This document shows positions 17,497 to 26,606 of a DNA stretch of 64,000 bases, one piece after another (the stretch's first letter is position 1; each line of letters opens with the position of its first letter). Location: the NCBI RefSeq assembly GCF_013376045.1, contig NZ_JABMJG010000011.1, positions 62,001 to 126,000 of the forward strand, read 5' to 3'. A program made the translations under genes and the position numbers. Source of the stretch: Variovorax sp. SG517. Lineage in GTDB: Bacteria; Pseudomonadota; Gammaproteobacteria; Burkholderiales; Burkholderiaceae_C. The notes beneath the pieces are model-generated. The model did no database searches. It saw only the letters and a program-made list of their open reading frames with translations, and was not told the origin of the DNA.

Positions 17497-18266
17497 GCAC
17501 CACCCGCCACGAACTGCTTCACGCATTCGACCTGCTGCTGGCCCCCGGGCGCTTCAAGGACTACGGACCCAACGGCCTGCAGGTCGAAGGGCGCACTGTG
17601 GTTCGCAAGATCGTCTCGGGCGTGACCGCCAGCCGCGCGCTGATCGAGGCCGCGATCAGCGCCGAAGCCGACGCCATCTTCGTCCACCACGGCCTGTTCT
17701 GGCGCGGCCAGGACGGCTGCGTCACCGGCTGGATGAAGCAGCGCCTGGGCCTGCTTCTGGGCGACGACGTCAACCTCTTCGCCTACCACCTGCCGCTCGA
17801 TGCGCACCCCGAACTCGGCAATAACGCCCAGCTCGGCCTGAAGCTGGGGCTCGTGGCGCATGCCGGCTCGGCCGGGCGCTTCGGCGAGCAGGAGCTGGGC
17901 TTTCTCGGCGCGCAGGAAAGCGGCGAGAGCTTCGGCAGCGCCAAGGCGCTCGCCACGCATGTCGAGAGCGTGCTGAAGCGGCCGGTCACCCTCGTCGACA
18001 CGGCGCATCGTCCCATCCGGAACGTGGCCTGGTGCACGGGCGGCGCGCAGGGCTACTTCGAGGCCGCCATCGCGGCCGGCGCCGATGCCTTCATCACCGG
18101 CGAGATCTCGGAGCCGCAGGCCCACTACGCGCGGGAGATGGGCGTGGCCTTCCTGGCCTGCGGGCACCACGCCACCGAGCGCTACGGCGCACCGGCGGTG
18201 GCTGGGCATGTGGCGGCGCAGCTCGGGCTGAAGCACGAGTTCATCGACATCGACAACCCGGCATGA
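17493..18266 (+). CDS. Nif3-like dinuclear metal centre hexameric protein
   Basis: This 257-residue protein is of the YbgI/NIF3 family, a toroidal hexamer binding two metal ions. E. coli YbgI has been linked to GTP cyclohydrolase I type 2-like folds, but its reaction is not settled. The motifs are KDYGPNGLQVEG, SGVTASRALIEAAI, AIFVHHGLFWRG (metal-binding HH), ITGEISEPQAHYA and ACGHHATERYG. It starts on the last base of the MFS stop region, and pdxA follows 31 bases later. Confidence 0.92.
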   Translation: MSTTRHELLHAFDLLLAPGRFKDYGPNGLQVEGRTVVRKIVSGVTASRALIEAAISAEADAIFVHHGLFWRGQDGCVTGWMKQRLGLLLGDDVNLFAYHLPLDAHPELGNNAQLGLKLGLVAHAGSAGRFGEQELGFLGAQESGESFGSAKALATHVESVLKRPVTLVDTAHRPIRNVAWCTGGAQGYFEAAIAAGADAFITGEISEPQAHYAREMGVAFLACGHHATERYGAPAVAGHVAAQLGLKHEFIDIDNPA

Positions 18267-18297
18267 GCGCGGCGCGCAGCACGGAGGTGCCTTTCCT

Positions 18298-19338
<1,041 letters not shown>

Positions 19339-19770
19339 TCAGGAGCGTTTGAGGCTGTCGCGAATCTCGCGCAGCAGCACCACGTCTTCGGGTGTCTCGG
19401 GCGCGGCGGCGGGTGCCGGCTCTTCGGTGCGCTTCAGGCGGTTGATCTGCTTGACCATCATGAAGATGATGAAGGCGAGGATCACGAAGTTGACGGCGAT
19501 GGTGATGAAGTTGCCGTACGCCAGCACCGGAACGCCTGCCTTCTTCAGGTCTGCCAGCGTGTTCGCGACGCCCGGCGGCACGGTGCCCAGCACCACGTAG
19601 AGATTCGAGAAATCGAGCTTGCCGAACACCACGCCCACCAGCGGCATGATGATGTCGGCCACGAGCGAGTCGACGATCTTGCCGAAGGCGGCGCCGATGA
19701 TCACGCCGACCGCGAGGTCGATGACGTTGCCCTTGACGGCAAATTCCTTGAATTCACTGAGGATGCTCAT
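19339..19770 (-). CDS. mscL: Large-conductance mechanosensitive channel
   Basis: This 143-residue pentameric channel opens on membrane tension and releases solutes on osmotic downshock. The N-terminal EFKEFAVKGNVIDLAVGVIIGAAFGKIVDSLV contains the conserved Gly/Ala-rich first membrane helix. The second helix is FITIAVNFVILAFIIFMMV, and the cytoplasmic end is the helical bundle PETPEDVVLLREIRDSLK. Length is normal. Confidence 0.96.
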   Translation of the reverse strand: MSILSEFKEFAVKGNVIDLAVGVIIGAAFGKIVDSLVADIIMPLVGVVFGKLDFSNLYVVLGTVPPGVANTLADLKKAGVPVLAYGNFITIAVNFVILAFIIFMMVKQINRLKRTEEPAPAAAPETPEDVVLLREIRDSLKRS

Positions 19771-19829
19771 GATTCAAAAGGCTGCTGGAGCTCTGCTGTT
19801 GAAGGAGAGCCGAGTATGCCCGCGATTGC

Positions 19830-22343
19830 TCACTTCTCCAGCGCACGCGGCGCCACATCGACATGCGCGGCCGGCAAACCTTCACGACTGCGCGCGGCAA
19901 TCTGCCGGTAGCCGTCTTCCAGGTGGCGCACGAAGCGCGGCGTGTCGAAGTAGCCGCGGCGCGCGTCCTTGGCCGCGGCGAGCCGGCCGCGCAGGTCGGC
20001 CAGTTCATCGGGGTGCGTGGCGTAGTGGACGGCCTTGTGCACGTATTCCTCGTGGCTCGCGGCCACAAGTTCCGGCAGCCCGATGGCGCGCAGCAGGCTG
20101 CCCGCCATGCGCGACACCATCGTCGTGCCCGTGAGCGCCAGCAGCGGCACGCCCGACCACAGCACGTCGTTCGCGGTCGCGCCGCTGCTGTAGGGGAAGG
20201 TGTCGATGAACAGGTCGGCCAGGCCAATGCGCGCGAGGTGCTGGTCGACCGGCATGCGCGGCGACACGATCAGCCGCTCGGCCGCGAGGCCCGCCTTCTC
20301 CCATTGCGCACGCAGGTTCTGCTCGAAGCCGTTCGGGCCCTGCGCCAGCCACAGCACCGAGTTCGGAATGCCCTGCACGATGCGCACCCAGGCCTCGAAG
20401 GTCTCGGGCTGGATCTTGAAGGACTGCGAGAAGTTGCACAGCACGAAGGCGTCCTCGGGCAGGCCGTGCTCGGCGCGCGTGGGCCTGTGCGGATTGACTG
20501 GGCGCCTGGTGTCGATCACCTGGAAGGTCTCGGGCAGGCGCAGCAGTTTCTCGGAGTAGCAGTCTTCCGTGCCCGGCGGCGAGAGGAAGTTGTCGGACAC
20601 CAAGTAGTCGTAGTTGGGCGTGCCGCTGGTGCCCATGTAGCCCAGCCACATGAGCTGCGCGGGCGCCGCGTGGTAGGCCATCACCTGCGGCTTGGCGCCG
20701 CGCGTGTCGCCCGAGAGGTCGACCAGGATGTCGATCTCGTCCTCGCGGATGCGCTCGGCCATCTGCTGGATCGACTGGCCCTGCAGGTCGACGAAATGCT
20801 CGGCCGACGCGGCGATGCGTGCCCGCGCCGGATGGCCGTCGTCCGGCCCGTAGGAGTAGACGAAGACTTCGAAGTCCTTGCGGTCGTGCTGGCCGTAGAG
20901 CTCGGCCGTCAGGTGCGCTACGGGATGGTTGCGGAAGTCGAACGAGTAGTAGCCCACGCGGATGCGCGGCGAGGTGCGGCGCGCGCCCGCGTCGGCGAAT
21001 GGCCTGATGGCCGCGTTGCGGTCGGCCAGCAGGGCGGAGCGCTGCGTCCAGTTCATGAGGCGGCGCGCGTCGTCGTAGTTCGACATCAGGATGAAGGACG
21101 ACACCGTCTGGTCGTTGCTCGGGTTGTCGAGCAGCGCCGCAATGCGCTCGCGCAGTTCGGGCACGCCGTTCCAGTCGGCGATGTGCGCCTTCTCGCCCAG
21201 CATCCACACCATGGCGGGCATGAAGTCGGGGTCGTCGCGCAGGCACTGTTCGAACTCCGCAATGGCCTCCTTCGACTGGCCCGCCATCACGTAGGTCACG
21301 CCCAGGTTGCAGCGCGCGAGCACCTGGCGCGGATGCACTTCGAGCGCCTTCTTCAGCACCTCGATGGCGGTGTCGAAGCGGCCGAGCCGGAAGTTCGCCG
21401 TGCCCAGGTTGTTCAGCAGCAACTCGTGCTCGGGCAGGCTCTCGAGCGCGAGCCTGTAGAGCTCGGCCGATTCCGCGAAGCGCATCGACACGCCCTCGAG
21501 CGCGCCGCACACGCCGTAGAGCGCGGCCACGCCCTCGGGGTCGGACAGCGCCTTGTGGCGCTCCTCGGCCGGCCAGTTGCGCATGGCGCGCTGCATGGGT
21601 TCGATGGCTTCCTCGATGCGTCCGCAGGCCTGCAGCGCGCGGGAAAGCATGAAGGCGGCCTCGCAGTCCAGCGGATCGGCGGCGGCGTGCGCGTACGAGT
21701 CGAGCGCGGCGGCCCAGTCCTTCTGGTGCGCGCGGATTTTGCCGATGTTCTTGTGCGCGGCGCCGTAGTTGCCGTCCAGCGCCAGCGCCTGGCGGAACTG
21801 CACGATCGCCTCGTCGAAGCGGTCCTGCTCCATGTCGATGGCGCCGGCGTTGTTCCAGGCCGCGGGTGCCTGCGGCGCGAGCCGCGTGGCCTCGGCGGCG
21901 GCTTCTCGCGCCTGCCGGAACTTCTTCTGCTGCCGGTAGACCGCCGAGAGGTTCACGTAGGCCTCGGGGTAGTGGGGCTGCGTCTTGATCGCGCGGCGAA
22001 GGTCCTGCTGCGCTTCGTTCGGCAGGCCCATGTGCATGAAGATCGTCGCGCGGGTGTTGAAGTAGAAGTGGTGCGGCGACCGCGCGATCGCGCGGTTCAC
22101 GTAGTTCAGCGCCAGCTTCGACCGGCCCTGCCGGTACAACGCCTCGCCCGTCAGGTGCAGTGCGTCGGCATGTTCCGGAAAACGCGACAGCAGGGCCTCG
22201 TAGACCTGGATGGCTTCCGCGAAACGGCCCACCCGGTGCAGCGCCAGACCCTGCTCCAGGAGTTGCCCGGCGTCCGCGGCCGGCGAGGAGGGAGCGGGGG
22301 CGAGAGAAGATGAGTTCATGAAGCCGTGTGATGGACGGGTCAT
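19830..22343 (-). CDS. TPR-containing OGT-like glycosyltransferase (GT41/SPINDLY type)
   Basis: This 837-residue soluble protein has an N-terminal superhelix of about 10 TPR units (residues about 25-400, for example YRQGRSKLALNYVNRAI, AYVNLSAVYRQQKKF) and a C-terminal catalytic region (about 460-820). Motifs of the O-GlcNAc transferase family are GYYSFDFRNHPVAHL, LVDLSGDTRG, MGTSGTPNYDYLVSD, FSQSFKIQP and FIDTFPYSSGATANDVLWSGVPLL with TMVSRMAGSLLRAIGLPEL. It would transfer a sugar from a nucleotide donor onto protein Ser/Thr or Asn in the cytoplasm. It lies just downstream of, and on the same strand as, a Ser/Thr/Asn-rich surface adhesin, which makes that protein the likely target (inference). 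The start may be ATG 22343 or 22319; neither has a ribosome site. Confidence 0.9.
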   Translation of the reverse strand: MTRPSHGFMNSSSLAPAPSSPAADAGQLLEQGLALHRVGRFAEAIQVYEALLSRFPEHADALHLTGEALYRQGRSKLALNYVNRAIARSPHHFYFNTRATIFMHMGLPNEAQQDLRRAIKTQPHYPEAYVNLSAVYRQQKKFRQAREAAAEATRLAPQAPAAWNNAGAIDMEQDRFDEAIVQFRQALALDGNYGAAHKNIGKIRAHQKDWAAALDSYAHAAADPLDCEAAFMLSRALQACGRIEEAIEPMQRAMRNWPAEERHKALSDPEGVAALYGVCGALEGVSMRFAESAELYRLALESLPEHELLLNNLGTANFRLGRFDTAIEVLKKALEVHPRQVLARCNLGVTYVMAGQSKEAIAEFEQCLRDDPDFMPAMVWMLGEKAHIADWNGVPELRERIAALLDNPSNDQTVSSFILMSNYDDARRLMNWTQRSALLADRNAAIRPFADAGARRTSPRIRVGYYSFDFRNHPVAHLTAELYGQHDRKDFEVFVYSYGPDDGHPARARIAASAEHFVDLQGQSIQQMAERIREDEIDILVDLSGDTRGAKPQVMAYHAAPAQLMWLGYMGTSGTPNYDYLVSDNFLSPPGTEDCYSEKLLRLPETFQVIDTRRPVNPHRPTRAEHGLPEDAFVLCNFSQSFKIQPETFEAWVRIVQGIPNSVLWLAQGPNGFEQNLRAQWEKAGLAAERLIVSPRMPVDQHLARIGLADLFIDTFPYSSGATANDVLWSGVPLLALTGTTMVSRMAGSLLRAIGLPELVAASHEEYVHKAVHYATHPDELADLRGRLAAAKDARRGYFDTPRFVRHLEDGYRQIAARSREGLPAAHVDVAPRALEK

Positions 22344-22389
22344 AGGAGGGCGGAGGCCGCCTGCCTGGATGCCGGTTTCTGTACAAGTG

Positions 22390-22425
22390 AAAAAGGCCGG
22401 TCACCCAGTATAGGAGCCAGCCTTT
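22390..22425 (-). terminator. Intrinsic terminator downstream of the autotransporter gene
   Basis: Read on the minus strand, AAAGGCTGG (22425-22417) pairs with CCGGCCTTT (22400-22392) with one T-G wobble, and is followed by Ts (A tract 22390-22394 on the plus strand). It lies about 50 bases before the glycosyltransferase start, so transcription of the latter may need read-through or its own promoter. Confidence 0.65.
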
Positions 22426-22439
22426 CGGTTGCATCCGCT

Positions 22440-22475
22440 GGCATTCCCGCGGCGCGCAGGCGCCACGGGAGTGCC
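22440..22475 (-). terminator. Strong GC-rich hairpin after the autotransporter stop
   Basis: Arms 22440-22455 and 22460-22475 form a 16-position stem with one mismatch and one G-T pair and a 4-base loop. There is no T tract. It starts 8 bases after the stop codon and probably protects the 3' end or helps the next hairpin terminate. Confidence 0.45.
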
Positions 22476-22483
22476 GGACCGGA

Positions 22484-25024
22484 CTACCAGGACCAGGATG
22501 CGCCGATGCCGCCGCCGACCTTGCCGTTGTTGCCGCTGCCGATGTTCACCTTGATCTGCGCGCCTTCGCCGATGCGGAAGCTGGCGGCAGCCGCGATGGC
22601 CGAGCGGCCGTCGTAGGAGCCCACGCCGACCCCGACGCCGAAGCTCTTGCCCGCTTCGAGCGCCGGCACTGAGGCGGCAGCCAGCGCGATCGCCGCGCCG
22701 GTGCTGCTGGTCTTGCGCATGTCCTGCACTTCGGAGCGGACCTGGTTCAACTGCGAGATGTTGGCCGCATCCGTCGGCAGGACGCCCGGAGCCACGTTCT
22801 GCACCCGGCCGTTGGCGACCACGCCGTTGCCCGCCGTGATGGTGCCGCCCGCCGTCACGTTGCCGGTGACGTTGACCGTGCCGGCATTCAGCGTGGTGAC
22901 GTTGCCGGTCACGGCGTTGATCGTGGTGATGTTGCCGGTCTGCGTGTTCAGCACCGTGATGTTGCCGTTGGCGGCCGTGATCGTCTGGAAGTTGCCGGTG
23001 GTGGCGTTCACCGTGCTCGCGTTCACCGTCGTGGCGGAGACCGTGCCCGCGGTCAGTGCGTTGACCGTGGCGCTGGCGGCCGACAGGTTGGTGGTGCTGA
23101 CGTTCGTGGCGCTCAGCGTGTTGATCGTGCCGCGGCTCGCCGTCAGGTTGGTGGTGCTGACGTTGGTGGCGCTCAGGGTGTTGATGGTGCCGGCGTTGGC
23201 CGTCAGGTTGGTCGTGCTGACGTTGGTGGCGCTCAACGTATTGATCGTGCCGTTGCTGGCCGTCAGGTTCGTCGTGCTGACGTTGGTCGAGCTCAACGTG
23301 TTGATCGTGCCGTTGCTGGCCGTCAGGTTCGTGGTGCTGACGTTGGTCGCGCTCAGCGTGTTGATCGTGCCGTTGCTGGCCGTCAGGTTCGTGGTGCTGA
23401 CGTTGGTCGCGCTCAACGTATTGATCGTGCCGCTGTTGGCGGTCAGGTCGGTGGTGCTGACGTTGGTTGCACTCAACGTGTTGATCGTGCCGCTGTTGGC
23501 CGTCAGGTCCGTGGTGCTGACGTTGGTCGCACTCAGCGTGTTGATCGTGCCGTTGTTGGCGGTCAGGTCGGTGGTGCTGACGTTGGTCGCACTCAGCGTA
23601 TTGATCGTGCCGTTGTTGGCAGTCAGGTCCGTGGTGCTGACGTTGGTGGCGCTCAACGTGTTGATCGTGCCATTGCTGGCGGTCAGGTCCGTGGTGCTGA
23701 CGTTGGTGGCGCTCAGCGTGTTGATGGTGCCGTTGCTGGCGGTCAGGTCCGTGGTGCTGACGTTGGTGGCGCTCAGCGTGTTGATGGTGCCGTTGCTGGC
23801 AGTCAGGTCCGTCGTGCTGACGTTGGTGGCGCTCAACGTGTTGATCGTGCCGTTGCTGGCGGTCAGATCCGTGGTGCTGACGTTGGTGGCACTCAACGTG
23901 TTGATGGTGCCGTTCGACGCCGTCAGGTTGGTGGTGCTGACGTTCGCCGAGCTCAGCGTGTTGATCGTGCCGTTGCTGGCCGTCAGGTTCGTCGTGCTCA
24001 CGTTGGCCGAACTCAACGTGTTGATGGTGCCGTTCGATGCGGTCAGATTGGTGGTGCTGACGTTCGTCGAGCTCACCGTGTTGATCGTGCCATTTGAGGC
24101 CGTCACGTTGGTGGTGCTGACGTTGGTGGAGGTCAGCGTGGCGATGCTGCCGGTGTTCGACGTCAGGTTGGTGGCATCGATGTTGGTCGAGGTGATGCCG
24201 GTCGCCAGCACATTCGTCGAGGTGACGCCGGTTGCCACGATGTTGGTCGAGGTCAGCGACTGGATCGTGCCGTTGCTCGATGACACGCTGCCGGTGGTCA
24301 CGCTGCCGGCACTGACTGTGCTGGCCGTGATGCTGGCGGAGCTCAGCGTATTGATCGTGCCGCTGGTCGCCGAGACGTTCGTCGTAGTGACGTTGGTCGA
24401 GGACACGGTGCCGGCAGTGATGCTGCCTGCGGACACGGTGCCTGCGGTGAGCGTGCCCGTGCTGATGCTTGTGGAGGTCAGGTTGCCGACGGTGCCGCTG
24501 GTGGCGGAAAGGTTCGTCGTGGTGACGTTGGTCGAGGACACCGTGCCGGAGGTGATGCTGCCCGCAGACACGGTGCCTGCAGAGATGCTGCCTGCAGACA
24601 CAGTGCCCGCTGTGAGGGTGGCCGTGCTGATGCTGGTGGAGGTCAGGCTGGTGGCCGTGGCCGAAGTTGTGCTCAGGCTGGTGGTGGTGACGCGCGTTGC
24701 GGTGATGCTGCCTGCCGCTACCGTGCCGGACGTGATGCTGCCCGAACTCAGGGTATTGATCGTGCCGTTGGTCGAGGTGATGGTGCCCGCGGTGAGGTCC
24801 GTTGCCGTCAGGTTGGGCGTGGAGATGCCATCGTCGGAAGTCAGTAGCCCGTTGTTGGGACCCCCGGTCACGTTGACATTGTTGCCGCCGACGCGAACCT
24901 GGGCATGTGCCACCGGCAAAGTCAGGACATAGCCTGCGCTAAGAAGCACCGAAGCGAGAAGCTGGCTCACGCCCGGACGGCGAACAATGAAAGAGCGAAC
25001 ACTGGGACGCTGGGATGTAGTCAT
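22484..25024 (-). CDS. Trimeric autotransporter adhesin (YadA-type anchor) with pentad-repeat passenger
   Basis: This 846-residue surface protein starts with a signal peptide (cut after AHA near residue 41). A long passenger follows, in which a hydrophobic residue recurs every five positions (TN-V-ST, TN-L-TA and so on). Residues about 300-640 are 17 near-identical 20-residue units. The C-terminal 120 residues hold a YadA-like neck (GRVQNVAPGVLPTDAANISQ), a short coiled coil (LNQVRSEVQDM) and the membrane anchor (ALAAASVPALEAGKSFGVGV to the terminal aromatic W). The start ATG 25024 has AAGGAAG upstream and fits the signal peptide; an open frame continues further 5' without support. The passenger is rich in Thr, Ser and Asn. 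An OGT-like enzyme is encoded next. Confidence 0.9.
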   Translation of the reverse strand: MTTSQRPSVRSFIVRRPGVSQLLASVLLSAGYVLTLPVAHAQVRVGGNNVNVTGGPNNGLLTSDDGISTPNLTATDLTAGTITSTNGTINTLSSGSITSGTVAAGSITATRVTTTSLSTTSATATSLTSTSISTATLTAGTVSAGSISAGTVSAGSITSGTVSSTNVTTTNLSATSGTVGNLTSTSISTGTLTAGTVSAGSITAGTVSSTNVTTTNVSATSGTINTLSSASITASTVSAGSVTTGSVSSSNGTIQSLTSTNIVATGVTSTNVLATGITSTNIDATNLTSNTGSIATLTSTNVSTTNVTASNGTINTVSSTNVSTTNLTASNGTINTLSSANVSTTNLTASNGTINTLSSANVSTTNLTASNGTINTLSATNVSTTDLTASNGTINTLSATNVSTTDLTASNGTINTLSATNVSTTDLTASNGTINTLSATNVSTTDLTASNGTINTLSATNVSTTDLTANNGTINTLSATNVSTTDLTANNGTINTLSATNVSTTDLTANSGTINTLSATNVSTTDLTANSGTINTLSATNVSTTNLTASNGTINTLSATNVSTTNLTASNGTINTLSSTNVSTTNLTASNGTINTLSATNVSTTNLTANAGTINTLSATNVSTTNLTASRGTINTLSATNVSTTNLSAASATVNALTAGTVSATTVNASTVNATTGNFQTITAANGNITVLNTQTGNITTINAVTGNVTTLNAGTVNVTGNVTAGGTITAGNGVVANGRVQNVAPGVLPTDAANISQLNQVRSEVQDMRKTSSTGAAIALAAASVPALEAGKSFGVGVGVGSYDGRSAIAAAASFRIGEGAQIKVNIGSGNNGKVGGGIGASWSW
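23101..24120. repeat. 17 tandem 60-bp repeats in the autotransporter gene
   Basis: There are seventeen consecutive copies of a 60-bp unit, each encoding 20 residues of the form TNVSTT(N/D)LTA(S/N)NGTINTLS(A/S). The length is exactly constant. Copies differ mainly at synonymous or N/D, S/N positions. Eight central copies carry Asp instead of Asn before LT (23401-23880). The pattern suggests recent unit-by-unit expansion and potential for copy-number change by recombination. Confidence 0.95.
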
Positions 25025-25644
25025 TTGGACTTTCTTCCTTGAAGAAATCAGTTGCCATTTCTGGTCTTCCACACGCCCTCGTCGCGTGGAAGCAGGGTTG
25101 GGTTTCATCGAGTTACCCAATGCAACCGATGCTAGGAATCGAGGTCTTCGATGAACATCACCGGGATCCGTAGTTATGGATGTATGCATGTCGACCGATA
25201 CGGCATCGACGAATGCATGCATGGCCCGCGAAGCCAACGTACATGCGGCTTAGCACGCATCGCACGAATCGCTTGCCGATGTTTGGAGGTGCGATCGCGC
25301 ACGCGTTCCGCGTGTCGCGGTGCTACGTAACACGCGCGGTAACTCGCACGTAACAACGGCCTGAAAACGGCCTTCCGAAGGGCTTTGCCGGCCCTCGTTT
25401 TTCAGCTCGTTGCGAGCAATTTCTTCAACGAAATCAAAGTACTACACGCACCGAAGCGTCGCGTGCGCCGACGTTCGCCCGAGTGGGCATCGTTCCTGCG
25501 GTATCTGAAACGAAAGACAACATTTCGATGCTGCCCACTGGGTAGCCACAGAGCCAGAGGAAGTCGCGTGATCAATTTTTTCTTGGGCATTGACGGCGCA
25601 TTCGGCACGGCCGAAGTCCGGTGCGCGGGGGCAGGAGAGCGGAC
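25025..25644. promoter_or_regulatory. 620-base divergent control region between adhesin and response regulator
   Basis: This is the longest non-coding stretch in the window and is visibly less GC-rich than its surroundings. It holds an imperfect dyad: ATGCATGTCGA (25184-25194) and TCGACGAATGCAT (25206-25218), with ATGCATG also repeated in the same direction 29 bases apart. This is a candidate operator, possibly for the adjacent LuxR-type regulator (inference). No confident -35/-10 pair was assigned for either gene. Small open frames here have no ribosome sites. Confidence 0.45.
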
Positions 25645-26436
25645 ATGGAAATGAACTTCCCCTACACCACCGCCTCCGCGAGGCCGGCGCCGACGGTCGC
25701 GCAGCTTTACGGCGGCGTGTTCCATGCCGCGCTGATCGTTGCGGACGCCGCCGCATCCGCCGATCGCATGCGGCGCATCCTCTGCGACCTCGCGCCGCAT
25801 CGCCGCGTGGTGGTCGCCTCGGGCCGTGCCGAAGCCTTCAATCTGCTGGCGGCCTTGCCTTATGACCTCGTGCTGGTCGACATGGGGCTGCCGGGCGACG
25901 ACGGCGTTGCTGTGCTCCACCACGTGCGCCAGACCTATCCGCGCATCGAGAGCGTCGGGATGTCGGCGGCCGATGACCAGCAGCAGGTGAACGCAGCCAT
26001 CGCCGCTGGCGCCATCGGCTATCTCCTGACGGAATCCGACGATGCGGAGCTTGCCTATCTGCTGCGTTCGATCGAGCGTGGGGGATCGCCGATGGACTCG
26101 CGCATCGCGCGGCGCATCCTCGGCTCGATCGCCGCATCCGCGAAGGCGCGCACGATCGAGGCCATCCGCGTGCAGGGCCAGCCATCGCAGCGGCAGCAGC
26201 CGCCACAACGGCAGGAGGCTCCCGATTCCAGGCTGCCGCAGGACCTGCTGTCGCCGCGCGAGCTCAAGGTGCTGCGCCTGATCGCGCAGGGCTGGAGCAA
26301 CAGGCAGATCGCCGAGGCGGTGTACCTGTCGGTCAATACCATCGAGTTCCACGCCAAGAGCATCTATCGCAAACTCTCCGTCAAGTCGCGGACCCAGGCG
26401 GTCCACGAGGCGATGCAGCACGGCCTCCTGAACTGA
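25645..26436 (+). CDS. Response regulator with LuxR-type DNA-binding domain (NarL/FixJ class)
   Basis: This 263-residue protein has a receiver domain (about 28-145) with phospho-acceptor Asp79 in YDLVLVDMGLPGDDG, then a Gln-rich linker (about 180-200, QPSQRQQPPQRQ). The C-terminal helix-turn-helix has LSPRELKVLRLIAQGWSNRQIAEAVYLS and VNTIEFHAKSIYRKL. The start ATG 25645 has AGGAG about 8 bases upstream. No histidine kinase is encoded nearby, so it is an orphan in this window. It is divergent from the adhesin and may control it (inference). Confidence 0.92.
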   Translation: MEMNFPYTTASARPAPTVAQLYGGVFHAALIVADAAASADRMRRILCDLAPHRRVVVASGRAEAFNLLAALPYDLVLVDMGLPGDDGVAVLHHVRQTYPRIESVGMSAADDQQQVNAAIAAGAIGYLLTESDDAELAYLLRSIERGGSPMDSRIARRILGSIAASAKARTIEAIRVQGQPSQRQQPPQRQEAPDSRLPQDLLSPRELKVLRLIAQGWSNRQIAEAVYLSVNTIEFHAKSIYRKLSVKSRTQAVHEAMQHGLLN

Positions 26437-26445
26437 AGTCCCCGC

Positions 26446-26465
26446 GGCGACAGGCTCCTGTCGCC
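26446..26465 (+). terminator. Hairpin after the response regulator
   Basis: A perfect 9-bp stem GGCGACAGG (26446-26454) / CCTGTCGCC (26457-26465), ten bases after the stop. No T tract follows, so it may be a factor-assisted terminator or an mRNA stabiliser. Confidence 0.4.
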
Positions 26466-26530
26466 CCAGGCGGGCGCCCGCATGCGCGGCGCGCCTCGCC
26501 GTCGTTCGCCGGCCACGCGCCTGGCGGCCA

Positions 26531-26560
26531 TTGAATATCCCTTTGGCGCCCCGCTACAAT
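26531..26560 (+). promoter_or_regulatory. petA: Sigma-70 type promoter of petABC
   Basis: TTGAAT (26531-26536) and TACAAT (26555-26560) are separated by 18 bases. They lie 46 bases before the petA ATG, which has an AGAGGA ribosome site. This is the best canonical promoter seen in the window. Confidence 0.6.
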
Positions 26561-26606
26561 CGCGGGTTGACTCCTGCTCCAGCGAAGAAGACAAGAGGAT
26601 CCCCCC

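Noticed and set aside
19863..22313. 816-codon plus-strand frame opposite the OGT-like gene
   Set aside because: Composition is typical antisense (His, Arg, Val-rich), with no recognisable domain. The minus strand shows TPR and GT41 motifs.
23101..24120. CRISPR array
   Set aside because: The 60-bp repeats are directly adjacent with no spacers and stay in one reading frame.
22647..24932. 761-codon plus-strand frame made of VVLTLVALNVLIVPLLAVR-type repeats, resembling a repetitive membrane protein
   Set aside because: It is the antisense of the 60-bp adhesin repeats. Their constant length keeps all frames open. The minus-strand product has a signal peptide and a YadA anchor.
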